Positions 16,131 to 25,122 of a stretch of DNA of 36,232 nt are shown here, one piece after another. The position numbers and the translations under genes are program-made. Under the pieces are notes generated by a model that was given only the letters and a program-made list of their open reading frames with translations, was not told where the DNA came from and searched no databases. This stretch comes from an uncultured Alphaproteobacteria bacterium (lineage in GTDB: Bacteria > Pseudomonadota > Alphaproteobacteria > UBA8366 > JADFVY01): the NCBI GenBank assembly GCA_947259795.1, contig CAMYNJ010000162.1, positions 1 to 36,232 of the forward strand. Direction: 5' to 3'. The stretch's first letter is position 1. Each line of letters opens with the position of its first letter.

Positions 16131-17948
16131 TCATATGTCCTGCGTGACGAACTCGTTGCGGGTAATCGTGATGCATTTGGTCGGACAGACCATGAAGCAG
16201 GCGCCGCAGCGGATGCATTCGTTATTGTCGATCCAGATCGCGCCGACCTCGTCCCACTGCCGCGTTTCCTTCAACTCGCCATAGGTGCCGTCCTTGCGGA
16301 TTTCCACACCTTCCACCAGCTTGATGCAATTCTTCGGCGCGACCTCGATGCAGGCGCGGCAATAGATGCAGTTGTCGATGTCGATCTGGTATTTCAGATT
16401 GCACAGATAGCAGCGTTTCGACTCGGTCCCGGCCACCTCTTCGCCGTAACCGGTTTCCACTTCGCAGGTCAGCGCTCCGGCCCGCTTGGTCAGGGTGGCC
16501 GTCGGCATGTGCTGGCTTTCGATAAAATCGAAGGACCGTTCGCGTAGCGGCCCTGCCACCGGCTCGATACGAACCACCTGGCGACGGCGCTGATGGCCCA
16601 TCAGCCACTGGTCAATGCCGTTGGCAATACGGCGGCCGTTGCCGATAGCCTCGATGATGGTGGTGGGGCCGGAGACGAAATCGCCGGCGGCGAATATGCC
16701 CTTGACCGATGTCTTGCCGCCTTCGCCGGCCTTGACGCTGCCCCAGCGGTCCAGCGCCAGCTTCACATCCAGATAATCATTGACCGTGCGCTGGCCGATG
16801 GCGATCAGCAGCGTGTCGCAGGGTTCGGTGAATTCGGAACCCTCTATCGCAATGGCCTGGCGGCGGCCGTTATCGCGCCAGCCGCCCAGCCGGTTCTGCG
16901 CGAACTCGACGCCATGCAACGCGCCGTTTTCGTCGACCAGCAGTTCCACCGGCGTGCGCAGGCCCTTGAGGCGGACACCCTCGCGCTTGGTCTCGAATAT
17001 CTCATCCTTGGTGACCGGGATATATTCTTCGGCCGTGCGGATATGGATGGTAACCTCTTCCGCGCCCAGCCGTTTCGCAACACGCGCGCAATCCAGCGCG
17101 GTGAAACCGGCGCCGACCACGGCAACGCGCTTGCCGACCTTCTTCTTCTCGCCCCGATGCATCTCCATCAGGAAATCGAGGCCGTATTCGACGCCTTCGA
17201 TCGAGGTCGGGTCGTCCCTGCCCACGCCTCCCTTCAGGGGCAGTTTCACCGCCGCCATGCTGCCGGTAGTCAGCAAGACAGCATCGTAATCCTTGCGCAG
17301 CCGCGCCAGGGGCGTCTGGCCGGTCCCCTTCCCGATCTCCGCGCCGGTGCGCAGTTCCACGCCCAGCCGCAGCGCGTTGTGCAGCTCTACATGCAGGATG
17401 TCGCGCGGCAGGCGGAAGGCGGGTATGCCGTAACGCAGCATGCCGCCGGGGTCGCGCTCGCGCTCGAAGATGGTGACGTCGTGGCCCAGCAGCGACAAAT
17501 CGTGCGCCGCGGCCACGCCCGCCGGCCCGGCGCCGACGATGGCGACGCGCTTGCCCGACGGTGTGTAGAGGCTTTCGGTAATGCGGTGGCCGACATGCTT
17601 CAGGTCGCTGGCCGATCGCTTCAGATGGCAGATATTCACCGGGTCGCCATTGCCCGGTTGGCCATGCCGGCAGACATCCTCGCAGGGGCGCGAGCAGATG
17701 CGCCCCAGCACGCCGGGCAGCACATTGGCCTCGCGGTTGATCTCGTAAGCCCGGCCGTAATCCTTTTCCATGATCGCCTGGATATAGGCGGGGATGTTGG
17801 TCAAGGCGGGGCAGGCGGTCTGACAGGGGATATTCTCGCGTACCCAGCCGATATCGCGGGGATCGTCGGAATACCAGACCTGGTCTTCACCGGGCGCCGG
17901 CCCGGGGCGCACCGCGCGGCTATTCTTGGCCTTGCGCGGCTCAGACAT
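16131..17948 (-). CDS. GltD-like FAD/NAD(P) oxidoreductase with N-terminal Fe-S region and C-terminal 2x[4Fe-4S] ferredoxin domain
   Basis: 605 aa from ATG 17948; CQTACPALTNIPAYIQ...CSRPCEDVC, VAIVGAGPAGVAAAHDL, GFTALDCARVAKRLGAEEVTI, FAAGDFVSGPTTIIEAIGNGRRIANGID, NCIYCRACIEVAPKNC and ECIRCGACFMVCPTKC. Confidence 0.94.
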   Translation of the reverse strand: MSEPRKAKNSRAVRPGPAPGEDQVWYSDDPRDIGWVRENIPCQTACPALTNIPAYIQAIMEKDYGRAYEINREANVLPGVLGRICSRPCEDVCRHGQPGNGDPVNICHLKRSASDLKHVGHRITESLYTPSGKRVAIVGAGPAGVAAAHDLSLLGHDVTIFERERDPGGMLRYGIPAFRLPRDILHVELHNALRLGVELRTGAEIGKGTGQTPLARLRKDYDAVLLTTGSMAAVKLPLKGGVGRDDPTSIEGVEYGLDFLMEMHRGEKKKVGKRVAVVGAGFTALDCARVAKRLGAEEVTIHIRTAEEYIPVTKDEIFETKREGVRLKGLRTPVELLVDENGALHGVEFAQNRLGGWRDNGRRQAIAIEGSEFTEPCDTLLIAIGQRTVNDYLDVKLALDRWGSVKAGEGGKTSVKGIFAAGDFVSGPTTIIEAIGNGRRIANGIDQWLMGHQRRRQVVRIEPVAGPLRERSFDFIESQHMPTATLTKRAGALTCEVETGYGEEVAGTESKRCYLCNLKYQIDIDNCIYCRACIEVAPKNCIKLVEGVEIRKDGTYGELKETRQWDEVGAIWIDNNECIRCGACFMVCPTKCITITRNEFVTQDI

Positions 17949-17983
17949 CGCCCCCTCCAATTTCCGGTCGCGCACCCGTCATG

Positions 17984-18547
17984 TCAGTCTCCCTGCGCCA
18001 GCGCGGCCAGATTGTCGATATCGTCACGCAGGGCACGAAAATAATCGGCGACGGCATCGCCGAACAGCGGATCGTCCTCGCCGTCCAGCTGGCCGTCGAT
18101 TTCGGCCCAGTCCCGATCGGAAAGCACCCGCCGGGCAGCCGGGAACATATGCGATTCCTCGCGCGCGATGTGGTGGCGGTAGCGGCGGATGAAATCGTGG
18201 GTCAGTTTCTGCACATGGTCGCGGTCGACCGGTTCTTCCGCCAGGGCGCGTTCGATCAGCTCGGCCAGTTCGCGGGTCGCCTCGGCCAGGCTGCGATGTT
18301 CCTCCTCGAGGTCGCCGACCTCGGCTGCAAGGACAGGGTCCCGGCTTCGCAGGATGTCATAAATCAGGTCTTCCTTGGGATGATGAACCGCATCGGGATA
18401 TTCCAGGCAATATCGCAGGATGGCGCCGATCGTGTCATAATCAGCCGCTCCACCGGCCGTGAACAGAGCAAGTTGCCGGTCGAGAAGATCCAGCAGCCGC
18501 GAGAGATCGGCATGCTCCTTATGAAGTCTATTCAGCACTTCCGGCAT
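17984..18547 (-). CDS. Hemerythrin HHE cation-binding domain protein
   Basis: 187 aa; LHKEHADLSRLLDLLDRQL, HHPKEDLIYDIL, LEEEHRSL, RYRHHIAREESHMFPAARRVL. Confidence 0.93.
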   Translation of the reverse strand: MPEVLNRLHKEHADLSRLLDLLDRQLALFTAGGAADYDTIGAILRYCLEYPDAVHHPKEDLIYDILRSRDPVLAAEVGDLEEEHRSLAEATRELAELIERALAEEPVDRDHVQKLTHDFIRRYRHHIAREESHMFPAARRVLSDRDWAEIDGQLDGEDDPLFGDAVADYFRALRDDIDNLAALAQGD

Positions 18548-18583
18548 TGGGCCCGCCTTTCCGCCCGTGGAAATCTGCGCGGG

Positions 18584-18625
18584 AGTATAGGCGATTGAAG
18601 TCCACTACAAATTGACCTGCGTCAA
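18584..18625 (-). promoter_or_regulatory. FNR/Dnr/CRP-type palindrome TTGAC-CTGC-GTCAA (18612-18625) with -10 TATACT (18589-18584)
   Basis: Perfect 5-4-5 palindrome about 65 bp upstream of the hemerythrin ATG; -10 matches TATAAT at 5/6; spacing fits a class II CRP/FNR promoter. Confidence 0.68.
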
Positions 18626-18696
18626 CGAAAGCCTTGCGAACAGATCGGCCAAAGGGCGGAAGAGGCAATCCGTGATTTGCCCGGCTAGAGGCGCGG

Positions 18697-19728
18697 CTAG
18701 AGTTTCTCCCGCACCAAACCGGACAGCGTCGCCCTTGCATTTTCCGGTAGCCGCCGCGCGCCTGTGCGGAGCGCCCGAAACCAGACGGGCCCCCGTCCGA
18801 CCGCTTCGGACCAGGCATCCTCAAGCGCGTTGGGCATGATTTCGGCCAGCGCCTCGACCAGTTCGCCCGCCTGTCGGATGTCCTTTTGCGCCTTCGCCTC
18901 CAGCCCCGCCCGCCGGCGGGTTGCCACGATGAGCTTGTGCAGGGCATAGCGCGCTGGCCGGGGTATGCTAACCAGGACACCATAGCGGTAAAGCAACGCG
19001 GCGGGTGCCGGGTCGTGGATCAGGAAATCCAGGAACCGGAGCGGTTGGGCATGAACACCGAGCGCCGGAAGCTCCACCGGTTCGTCGCTGTCCGGTCCCT
19101 GGTTCGGCGTAAGAAGCTCCAGGCTCATGCCGCTCGACGCCTCGCGCCAAGCTGTCGGCTGCCCCGGGTAAAGTGACGCCCGTTCCTCGAATCGGCCCAC
19201 CGCGCAGAGGGCATCCTGGATTTTCGGACTAACGTGATCGTCGATAGCGACGCTCACCGGCCGGAACTGGGCGATGTCGATGTCGTCGGTTGTGGCTGTT
19301 GCCTCAGCGAGATCGGTGCCCAGCATTGCAGGATAACAGCGATAGGCATGCGTCCCCACAAGCACCGTCCGCAGCCTGAACAGCCCGGCCCGCGACAAGG
19401 CCGACAGTGTCTTGCCCGTAAGCAGGTCGGGGGCCGGCAAGCCCGCCTCACGCAGAATTCGAACCAGCTTGCCACGCTCTTTCTCGCGCTCCTTCAAATC
19501 CTGTTTTTGCTGCTTGAGCCGGTCCACGCGCGAGCGCATTTCCTCGCTGTCGGGACCCAGATAGCGTTCGACCTGTTTCCGACCGACATGGGTGATCGCA
19601 TACCAATAGTCGCGGCCCTTGATTGTACGTCTGACGGGATTTCCACCGACATAGTGGATCTCGTCGTCCTGCAGCCGCTGCAGCAATTCCGAGTAAGTAG
19701 CCAGGATATTCGTGGCGTAGGCGTGCAT
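18697..19728 (-). CDS. Nucleotidyltransferase-fold protein resembling the GSU2403 family
   Basis: 343 aa from MHAYATNILATYSELLQRLQ at 19728 (alternative ATG 19743); LVGTHAYRCYPAMLGTDLAEATATTDDIDIAQ, LLTPNQG, ALHKLIVATRR; family assignment from memory. Confidence 0.72.
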   Translation of the reverse strand: MHAYATNILATYSELLQRLQDDEIHYVGGNPVRRTIKGRDYWYAITHVGRKQVERYLGPDSEEMRSRVDRLKQQKQDLKEREKERGKLVRILREAGLPAPDLLTGKTLSALSRAGLFRLRTVLVGTHAYRCYPAMLGTDLAEATATTDDIDIAQFRPVSVAIDDHVSPKIQDALCAVGRFEERASLYPGQPTAWREASSGMSLELLTPNQGPDSDEPVELPALGVHAQPLRFLDFLIHDPAPAALLYRYGVLVSIPRPARYALHKLIVATRRRAGLEAKAQKDIRQAGELVEALAEIMPNALEDAWSEAVGRGPVWFRALRTGARRLPENARATLSGLVREKL

Positions 19729-19733
19729 CACCA

Positions 19734-19833
19734 AATTACCCATGCAAAAATATTTGTTGGATGGGTAATTTAGCCATTTTGGAGAGAAATGCAATAATTA
19801 CCCATGCAAAAATATTTGTTGGATGGGTAATTT
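19734..19833. repeat. Two identical 38-bp direct repeats (19734-19771 and 19796-19833), each containing the 10-bp dyad AATTACCCAT...ATGGGTAATT
   Basis: aattacccatgcaaaaatatttgttggatgggtaattt occurs twice with 62-bp periodicity immediately upstream of and overlapping the possible starts of the nucleotidyltransferase gene. Confidence 0.96.
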
Positions 19834-19846
19834 TGGCTACGTCAGC

Positions 19847-20452
19847 CTACGCCCCCCAATATTCCGCCTCACCCACCTCACCGCCCCATTGGGCCGCGGT
19901 TTCGGTGAGGAAGTCCCAGATTGTCACGGCGAAGCCGCGGGGGACATAGAGGTCGTAGCCGCCGCCGCGGTGGTGCAGGTTTGCGCCGACCAGATGGATC
20001 GCGCCGCCGGCGAAGGCACCTTCGGGGAAGCTGTCGGGGCGCAGGTCGGTGGGCAGGCCGCGGTTTAACAGGTCACGCGCGCGGGGGCCCTCGATGCGAA
20101 TCACCGTGCGGCTGTGCGACAAGTCGAGTGAGGTTCCCTGTTCCGCGTCGATTCCCATCGCCTGTTGCGCGGTGGCCTCGCCGGCGCGGGTCAGCCACCA
20201 GACGAAGGGCTGGACACGCAGCAACGTGCCCTTCGGACCGGCCGCCGATTGCAGCGGGCCGGGCGCGGCGTCGACGCCGACGATGCCAGCCAGCGTCGCA
20301 CCGACCTCGTCCATCGTTCCCGGCCAGCCTGAGACCTGCCACAGGCCGGCATCGCGGATCTCGCGCAGGGTGACGCCGGGGCCGTCCGTGCCGATATCGC
20401 CAGCCGGGCCGGGCTGGTAGTGCGTTGCCAGGGCCGATGTTCGCTCAAGCAT
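19847..20452 (-). CDS. soxG: Sarcosine oxidase subunit gamma
   Basis: 201 aa from ATG 20452, overlaps soxA end; LSHSRTVIRIEGPRARDLLNRGLPTDLRPDSFPEGAFAGGAIHLVGANLHHRGGGYDLYVPRGFAVTIWDFL. Confidence 0.92.
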   Translation of the reverse strand: MLERTSALATHYQPGPAGDIGTDGPGVTLREIRDAGLWQVSGWPGTMDEVGATLAGIVGVDAAPGPLQSAAGPKGTLLRVQPFVWWLTRAGEATAQQAMGIDAEQGTSLDLSHSRTVIRIEGPRARDLLNRGLPTDLRPDSFPEGAFAGGAIHLVGANLHHRGGGYDLYVPRGFAVTIWDFLTETAAQWGGEVGEAEYWGA

Positions 20453-23438
20453 GCATCCTGCTCCCGTCCGGATCGATGAAATGGGTGGCGGTGATCTCGA
20501 CCTCGGTATTGCCGCTGCGCACCGGATCGGCATGGATCGCTGTCTTGCCGCTCCAGGCCTCCACCCCGCCGCGGATCAGGCCGAGGCCGATCCAGTGGCC
20601 GAGTTCGGGGCTGTAGGTGACCGAGGTCACCCAGCCCTCGCCATGGCCGCTGAGCCTGTCCGGCGCATGCAGCAGCGCGCCGGCGTAGAGCCGCCGGGTG
20701 CGGTCCTTCGGCACGATGCCGACCAGTTGCGGGCGGTCGTCGGTCATCAGCCCGGGCCGCTTGCGCAGCACATTGCCGATGAAGGGCTTCTTCGTGGACG
20801 CCATGCGGTCGAGATGGAGATCCTCCAGCGTCGTGCGGCCGTCCAGTTCCGGGCCGGCGACATGGCCCTTCTCGATACGAAGCGCGCCCAGCGCCTCGGT
20901 CCCGTAGAGGATACCGCCCAGCGGTTCGGCCGCCTGCCAGACGGCGTCGCACATCGCCGCGCCGTAATCCGACGGCACATAGGCCTCCCAGGCCATCTCG
21001 CCCGAGAAGCTGATGCGCGCGACGCGGCATGGTGCGCCGCCGATATGGCCCTCGCGCACGCCCATGAAGGGGAAGGCCTCGCTGGACATGTCGATATCCT
21101 CGACCGCCGCCTCCAGCACCTGGCGCGCCTTCGGCCCCGCCACCGCCAGCCCGGCCCATTGCTCGGACACCGTGGTGACCCGCACGCGCAAATCCGGCCA
21201 GCGGGTTTCCAGCAGTTCTTCGAGGAAGCCCATCACCTTGGCCGCGTTGGCGGTGGTGGTGGTCATGAAGAAATCGCTATCGCTCAGCCGCCATGTGGTG
21301 CCGTCATCCATGACGATGCCGTCGTCGCGCAACATGATGCCGTAGCGCGCCCGGCCCACCGGCAGCTTGCCGAAACCGTTGACATAGACGCGGTTCAGGA
21401 ATTCCGCCGCGTCCGGCCCCTGCACCGCGATCTTGCCCAGGCTGGTGACGTCGCAGAGGCCGACCGTTTCGCGGACCTTCGCGGTCTCACGCTCGTAGGC
21501 CGCCGTCAGATCCTCGCCTGGCGCAGGGAAATACCAGGGGCGCTTCCACAGGCCGGCGTCGATCATCACCGCGCCGTGTTCCATATTCCAGTCATGCATC
21601 GGCGTGTAGCGCGTGGCCCGGAAATGCTCGTCGCAGCCGCGCCCGGCCAGCGCACCCAGCGACACCGGCGTATAGGGCGGGCGGAACATCGTCGTGCCGG
21701 TTTCTGCGATCGTCTTGCCGGTGGCCTTGGCCATCAGGGCGAGGCCGATGACGTTGCCGACTTTGCCCTGGTCGGACGCCATGCCCAGCGTGGTGTAACG
21801 CTTCAGATGCTCGACCGAGACATAGCCTTCCTGGTGGGCGAGGCGGATATCATCGGTCTTCACGTCATGCTGGGGGTCAACGAAGCTCCTCAGCTTGCGG
21901 CCCTTGACGCGGACCTCCCACAGGGGATGGATCGGCCGGTCCCAGCCGCCCGGCGCCGGAGCCTGCTCGTCTAGTGCGGATTTACCGAGGTCGCGCGCGG
22001 CGGCCGCTCCCGCGGCCCGGCCCGATTGCGCGCAGTCTTCGCTACGCCAGACGCCCGCGGCGGAGCCCGCCACCCGGATCGGCTCGGCGCATTCGCCGGG
22101 CAGGAAGGTCGCGAGACTTTCGTCATAGACCGGCCGCGCGCCGCGGTGGGACAGCAGGTTCACGACCGGCGTCCAGCCGCCCGACACGGCGACCAGGTCG
22201 CAGTCGAGCCATTCATCGGCGCGAATCGTGGCGCCGGAGCGGCGGCCGATCTGCAACTTGCCGATGGTCCCGCGCGCTGCCGCCTCGACGGGAACGCAGT
22301 TCGTCATGATCTCGATGCCGGCAGCCCTGGCCCTGGCGGCGAAATCGTCCGAGGCGCGCTCGCGCACATCCAGGATCCGGGCCACATCGACCCCGGCGGC
22401 GGCCATGTCCAGCGCCGAATGATAGCCGCTGTCATTGTTGGTGGCTACGATCGCGCGCCGGCCGGCGGCAACACCGAAGCGGTTCGCGTAAATGCGCGCG
22501 GCGTTGGCCAGCATGATTCCGGGCCGGTCGTTGTTGCCGAAGGCGACGCTGCGTTCCAGCGCGCCCGTGGCGACGATGGTTCGCCGCGTCCGCAGGATCC
22601 AGAATCGCTCGCGCGGCAGGTGGGGAGACGGATCGGCCAGATGATCGGTGACCCTCTCGGCCAAGCCGGCCACGCCACCATCGTACAGGCCAAAGACGGT
22701 GGTGCGCGGCATGATCTGCACATTGCCGGCGGCCTGCAGCGCTTTGAGCCGCGCGGCGCGCCAGTCGGCGGGGGCCTCGTCGCCGATGCCCTCGGTCTCC
22801 GACAGCAGCGACGGGGCAACCGCGAAGTCCTGCTCCGCCAGGATCACGTGCAGCCCAGCCTCTGCGGCGACGCGTGCGGCTTCCAGTCCGGCCGGGCCGG
22901 ACCCCACCACCAGTACGTCGCAATGGGCATGCGCGATTTCGTAGGAATCGGGGTCGGGCTCGCGTGAGGCCTCGCCCATGCCGGCAGCGCGGCGGATGAT
23001 CTTCTCATATTGCATCCAGGCCCAGGTGCCTCGCCCCGGACCCATGAAAGTCTTGTAATAGAACCCGGCGGAGAAGAAGCGCGCCAGCAGGCCATTGAGG
23101 GCGTTGAGGTCGAAGCGCACCGACGGCCAGGCGTTCTGGCCGTACGTGTCCAGCCCGTCGAACAGTTCCAGCGTGGTCGCCCGTACGTTCGGCGTGCGCC
23201 GCGCGCCGGAACCAGTGGTGATCAGCGCGCCGCCTTCCTCGACCCCCGCCGACATCACGCCGCGCGGGCGGTGATATTTGAAGCTGCGGCCGACGATGCG
23301 TACGTCGTTGGCCAGCAGGGCGGAGGCCAGCGTGTCGCCGGGATGGCCTTCGTAGCGCGCACCGTCGAAGCTGAAGGAAAGGGTCCGCGAGCGGTCGATG
23401 GCGCCGCCTTGCCCCAGGCGATTGATCTGCCTGCTCAC
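20445..23438 (-). CDS. soxA: Sarcosine oxidase subunit alpha
   Basis: 997 aa; N-terminal RSFKYHRPRGVMSAGVEEGGALI, FAD motif VVGSGPAGLEAARVAAEAG, C-terminal aminomethyltransferase-like domain. Confidence 0.96.
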   Translation of the reverse strand: MSRQINRLGQGGAIDRSRTLSFSFDGARYEGHPGDTLASALLANDVRIVGRSFKYHRPRGVMSAGVEEGGALITTGSGARRTPNVRATTLELFDGLDTYGQNAWPSVRFDLNALNGLLARFFSAGFYYKTFMGPGRGTWAWMQYEKIIRRAAGMGEASREPDPDSYEIAHAHCDVLVVGSGPAGLEAARVAAEAGLHVILAEQDFAVAPSLLSETEGIGDEAPADWRAARLKALQAAGNVQIMPRTTVFGLYDGGVAGLAERVTDHLADPSPHLPRERFWILRTRRTIVATGALERSVAFGNNDRPGIMLANAARIYANRFGVAAGRRAIVATNNDSGYHSALDMAAAGVDVARILDVRERASDDFAARARAAGIEIMTNCVPVEAAARGTIGKLQIGRRSGATIRADEWLDCDLVAVSGGWTPVVNLLSHRGARPVYDESLATFLPGECAEPIRVAGSAAGVWRSEDCAQSGRAAGAAAARDLGKSALDEQAPAPGGWDRPIHPLWEVRVKGRKLRSFVDPQHDVKTDDIRLAHQEGYVSVEHLKRYTTLGMASDQGKVGNVIGLALMAKATGKTIAETGTTMFRPPYTPVSLGALAGRGCDEHFRATRYTPMHDWNMEHGAVMIDAGLWKRPWYFPAPGEDLTAAYERETAKVRETVGLCDVTSLGKIAVQGPDAAEFLNRVYVNGFGKLPVGRARYGIMLRDDGIVMDDGTTWRLSDSDFFMTTTTANAAKVMGFLEELLETRWPDLRVRVTTVSEQWAGLAVAGPKARQVLEAAVEDIDMSSEAFPFMGVREGHIGGAPCRVARISFSGEMAWEAYVPSDYGAAMCDAVWQAAEPLGGILYGTEALGALRIEKGHVAGPELDGRTTLEDLHLDRMASTKKPFIGNVLRKRPGLMTDDRPQLVGIVPKDRTRRLYAGALLHAPDRLSGHGEGWVTSVTYSPELGHWIGLGLIRGGVEAWSGKTAIHADPVRSGNTEVEITATHFIDPDGSRMHA

Positions 23439-23728
23439 TTCGCGGCCTCCTTCTCCAACTGAGCCTTGACGCCCGGATGGGCGGGCTCGGCGGAGAAGAT
23501 TTCATGGGTCATGGTATCGCGCTCAACGACGATCCACATGCGGCAGCCGTAATTATGCTGCCAGAGTTCCTTGTGCGGCCCACGCGGGTTTTCGCGCAGG
23601 AAGACGGCCTCGTACCATGCTTTCTCGTCGGTCGAGTCGATCTGCGGATAGTCGACGCCGGCGTCGCCACCATAGGAAAATTCGGTATGGTCCCGCTCGC
23701 CGCAGAAGGGACAGGGTATGCGCAGCAT
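23435..23728 (-). CDS. soxD: Sarcosine oxidase subunit delta
   Basis: 97 aa; MLRIPCPFCGERDHTEFSYGGDA...HNYGCRMWIVVERDTMTHEI; overlaps soxA start. Confidence 0.96.
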   Translation of the reverse strand: MLRIPCPFCGERDHTEFSYGGDAGVDYPQIDSTDEKAWYEAVFLRENPRGPHKELWQHNYGCRMWIVVERDTMTHEIFSAEPAHPGVKAQLEKEAAK

Positions 23729-23742
23729 CTATCCGGCCCCTT

Positions 23743-25008
23743 TCAATGCAGTTTCGGCACCGGCCCGGCGCCCTTTTCGTCGATCTGCAAGCCGCGTTCG
23801 AAGCGGTCCAGCGTGAAGGCCGCGTTCAATTCATGCGGCGCGTCGTTGGCGATGGTCGAGGCAAAACACCAGCCCGAGGCCGGGGTCGCCTTGAAGCCGC
23901 CGTAACACCAGCCGCCGTTCAAATAGAGCCCGTCTATGGATGTCTTCGAAATGATAGGCGTGCCGTCCATCGACATGTCCATGACGCCGGCCCACTGGCG
24001 CAGCAGCCTTATGCGCTTGAGGCAGGGCATCAGCGCCACCGCGCAGCCCGCGACGTCTTCGTAGATCGGCAGGTTCCCGCGCTGGGCATAGGAATTGTAC
24101 ATGTCCAGGTCGCCGCCGAAGACCATGCCGCCCTTGTCGGACTGGCTGATATAGAAATGCCCGCCCGGCAGCGCATAGGCGACGACGTAGTCCAGCAGCG
24201 GTTTCAGCGGCTCGGAAACGAAGGCCTGCAGCTTGTGGCTTTCGATCGGCAGCCGCCCCATCCCCGCCATGGCGGCCAGCCGGCTGGTATTGCCGGCCAC
24301 CGCGAGGCCGACCTTGCCGGCCTTGATAACGCCGCGCGTGGTCTCGGCGCCGCTAACCCGGCCGCCCTCTCGCAGGACGCCCGTGACCTCGCAGTTCTGG
24401 ATGATATCCACACCCAGGCTGTCGGCGGCCCGCGCATAGCCCCAGGCAACCGCATCGTGGCGCGCGGTGCCGGCGCGCTTCTGCAGGATGGCGCCTTGAA
24501 TCGGGAAGCGGGCGGTATCGGAGAAATCCAGATGCGGCACGCGCTGGCGCACCTGGTCGCGGGTCAGCATCTCGGCATCGATGCCATTCATGCGCATGGT
24601 GTTGGCGCGCCTGGCCGCCGCGTCGCGCGCCGGCGGCGAATGGAACAGCACGATCTGGCCGCGCTGGCTGAACATGACGTTGTAGTTCAGCTCGTGGGAA
24701 AGTTGCTCCCAAAGCCGAAGCGAGAACTCATAAAATTCCGTATTGCCCGGCATCATGTAGTTTGAGCGCACGATGGTGGTGTTGCGCCCGACACTGCCGC
24801 CGCCGAGATAGCCCTTCTCCAGGATCGCGACGTTGCGGATGCCGTGTTCCCTGGCGAGATAATAGGCGGTCGCCAGGCCGTGCCCGCCGGCGCCCACGAT
24901 GATGACGTCATAGCTATCCTTCGGCTCCGGGTCGCGCCAGGCGCGGTCCCAGCCCTTCTGGCCGGTCAATCCGTTCCTGATCACACTCCACGCGGAATAG
25001 CGCGTCAT
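23743..25008 (-). CDS. soxB: Sarcosine oxidase subunit beta
   Basis: 421 aa from MTRYSAWSVIRNGLTGQKGWDRAWRDPEPKDSYDVIIVGAGGHGLATAYYLA; SVGRNTTIVRSNYM, YLNGGWCYGGFKATPASG. Confidence 0.96.
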   Translation of the reverse strand: MTRYSAWSVIRNGLTGQKGWDRAWRDPEPKDSYDVIIVGAGGHGLATAYYLAREHGIRNVAILEKGYLGGGSVGRNTTIVRSNYMMPGNTEFYEFSLRLWEQLSHELNYNVMFSQRGQIVLFHSPPARDAAARRANTMRMNGIDAEMLTRDQVRQRVPHLDFSDTARFPIQGAILQKRAGTARHDAVAWGYARAADSLGVDIIQNCEVTGVLREGGRVSGAETTRGVIKAGKVGLAVAGNTSRLAAMAGMGRLPIESHKLQAFVSEPLKPLLDYVVAYALPGGHFYISQSDKGGMVFGGDLDMYNSYAQRGNLPIYEDVAGCAVALMPCLKRIRLLRQWAGVMDMSMDGTPIISKTSIDGLYLNGGWCYGGFKATPASGWCFASTIANDAPHELNAAFTLDRFERGLQIDEKGAGPVPKLH

Positions 25009-25122
25009 GGGGGCACTCCCTGCTTCATCAACCGGCAAACCGAAGCCGGTAAACCCGACTAGGCGCGCATGCCGATTCCCATTTGTCCGCCAACGCCATA
25101 AATGCGCCGGATACCGCCAAGC

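Noticed and set aside
16593-18044. 483-aa plus-strand ORF antisense to the GltD-like gene
   Set aside because: Antisense shadow of a clear Fe-S flavoprotein gene.
19734-19833. 38-bp repeats considered as a CRISPR array or IS terminal repeats
   Set aside because: Only two copies with a 24-bp gap, no cas or transposase genes nearby; an operator or duplication of the start region fits better.
20451-21974. 507-aa plus-strand ORF antisense to soxA
   Set aside because: soxA is unambiguous across the region; antisense translation is low-complexity and lacks any recognisable family.
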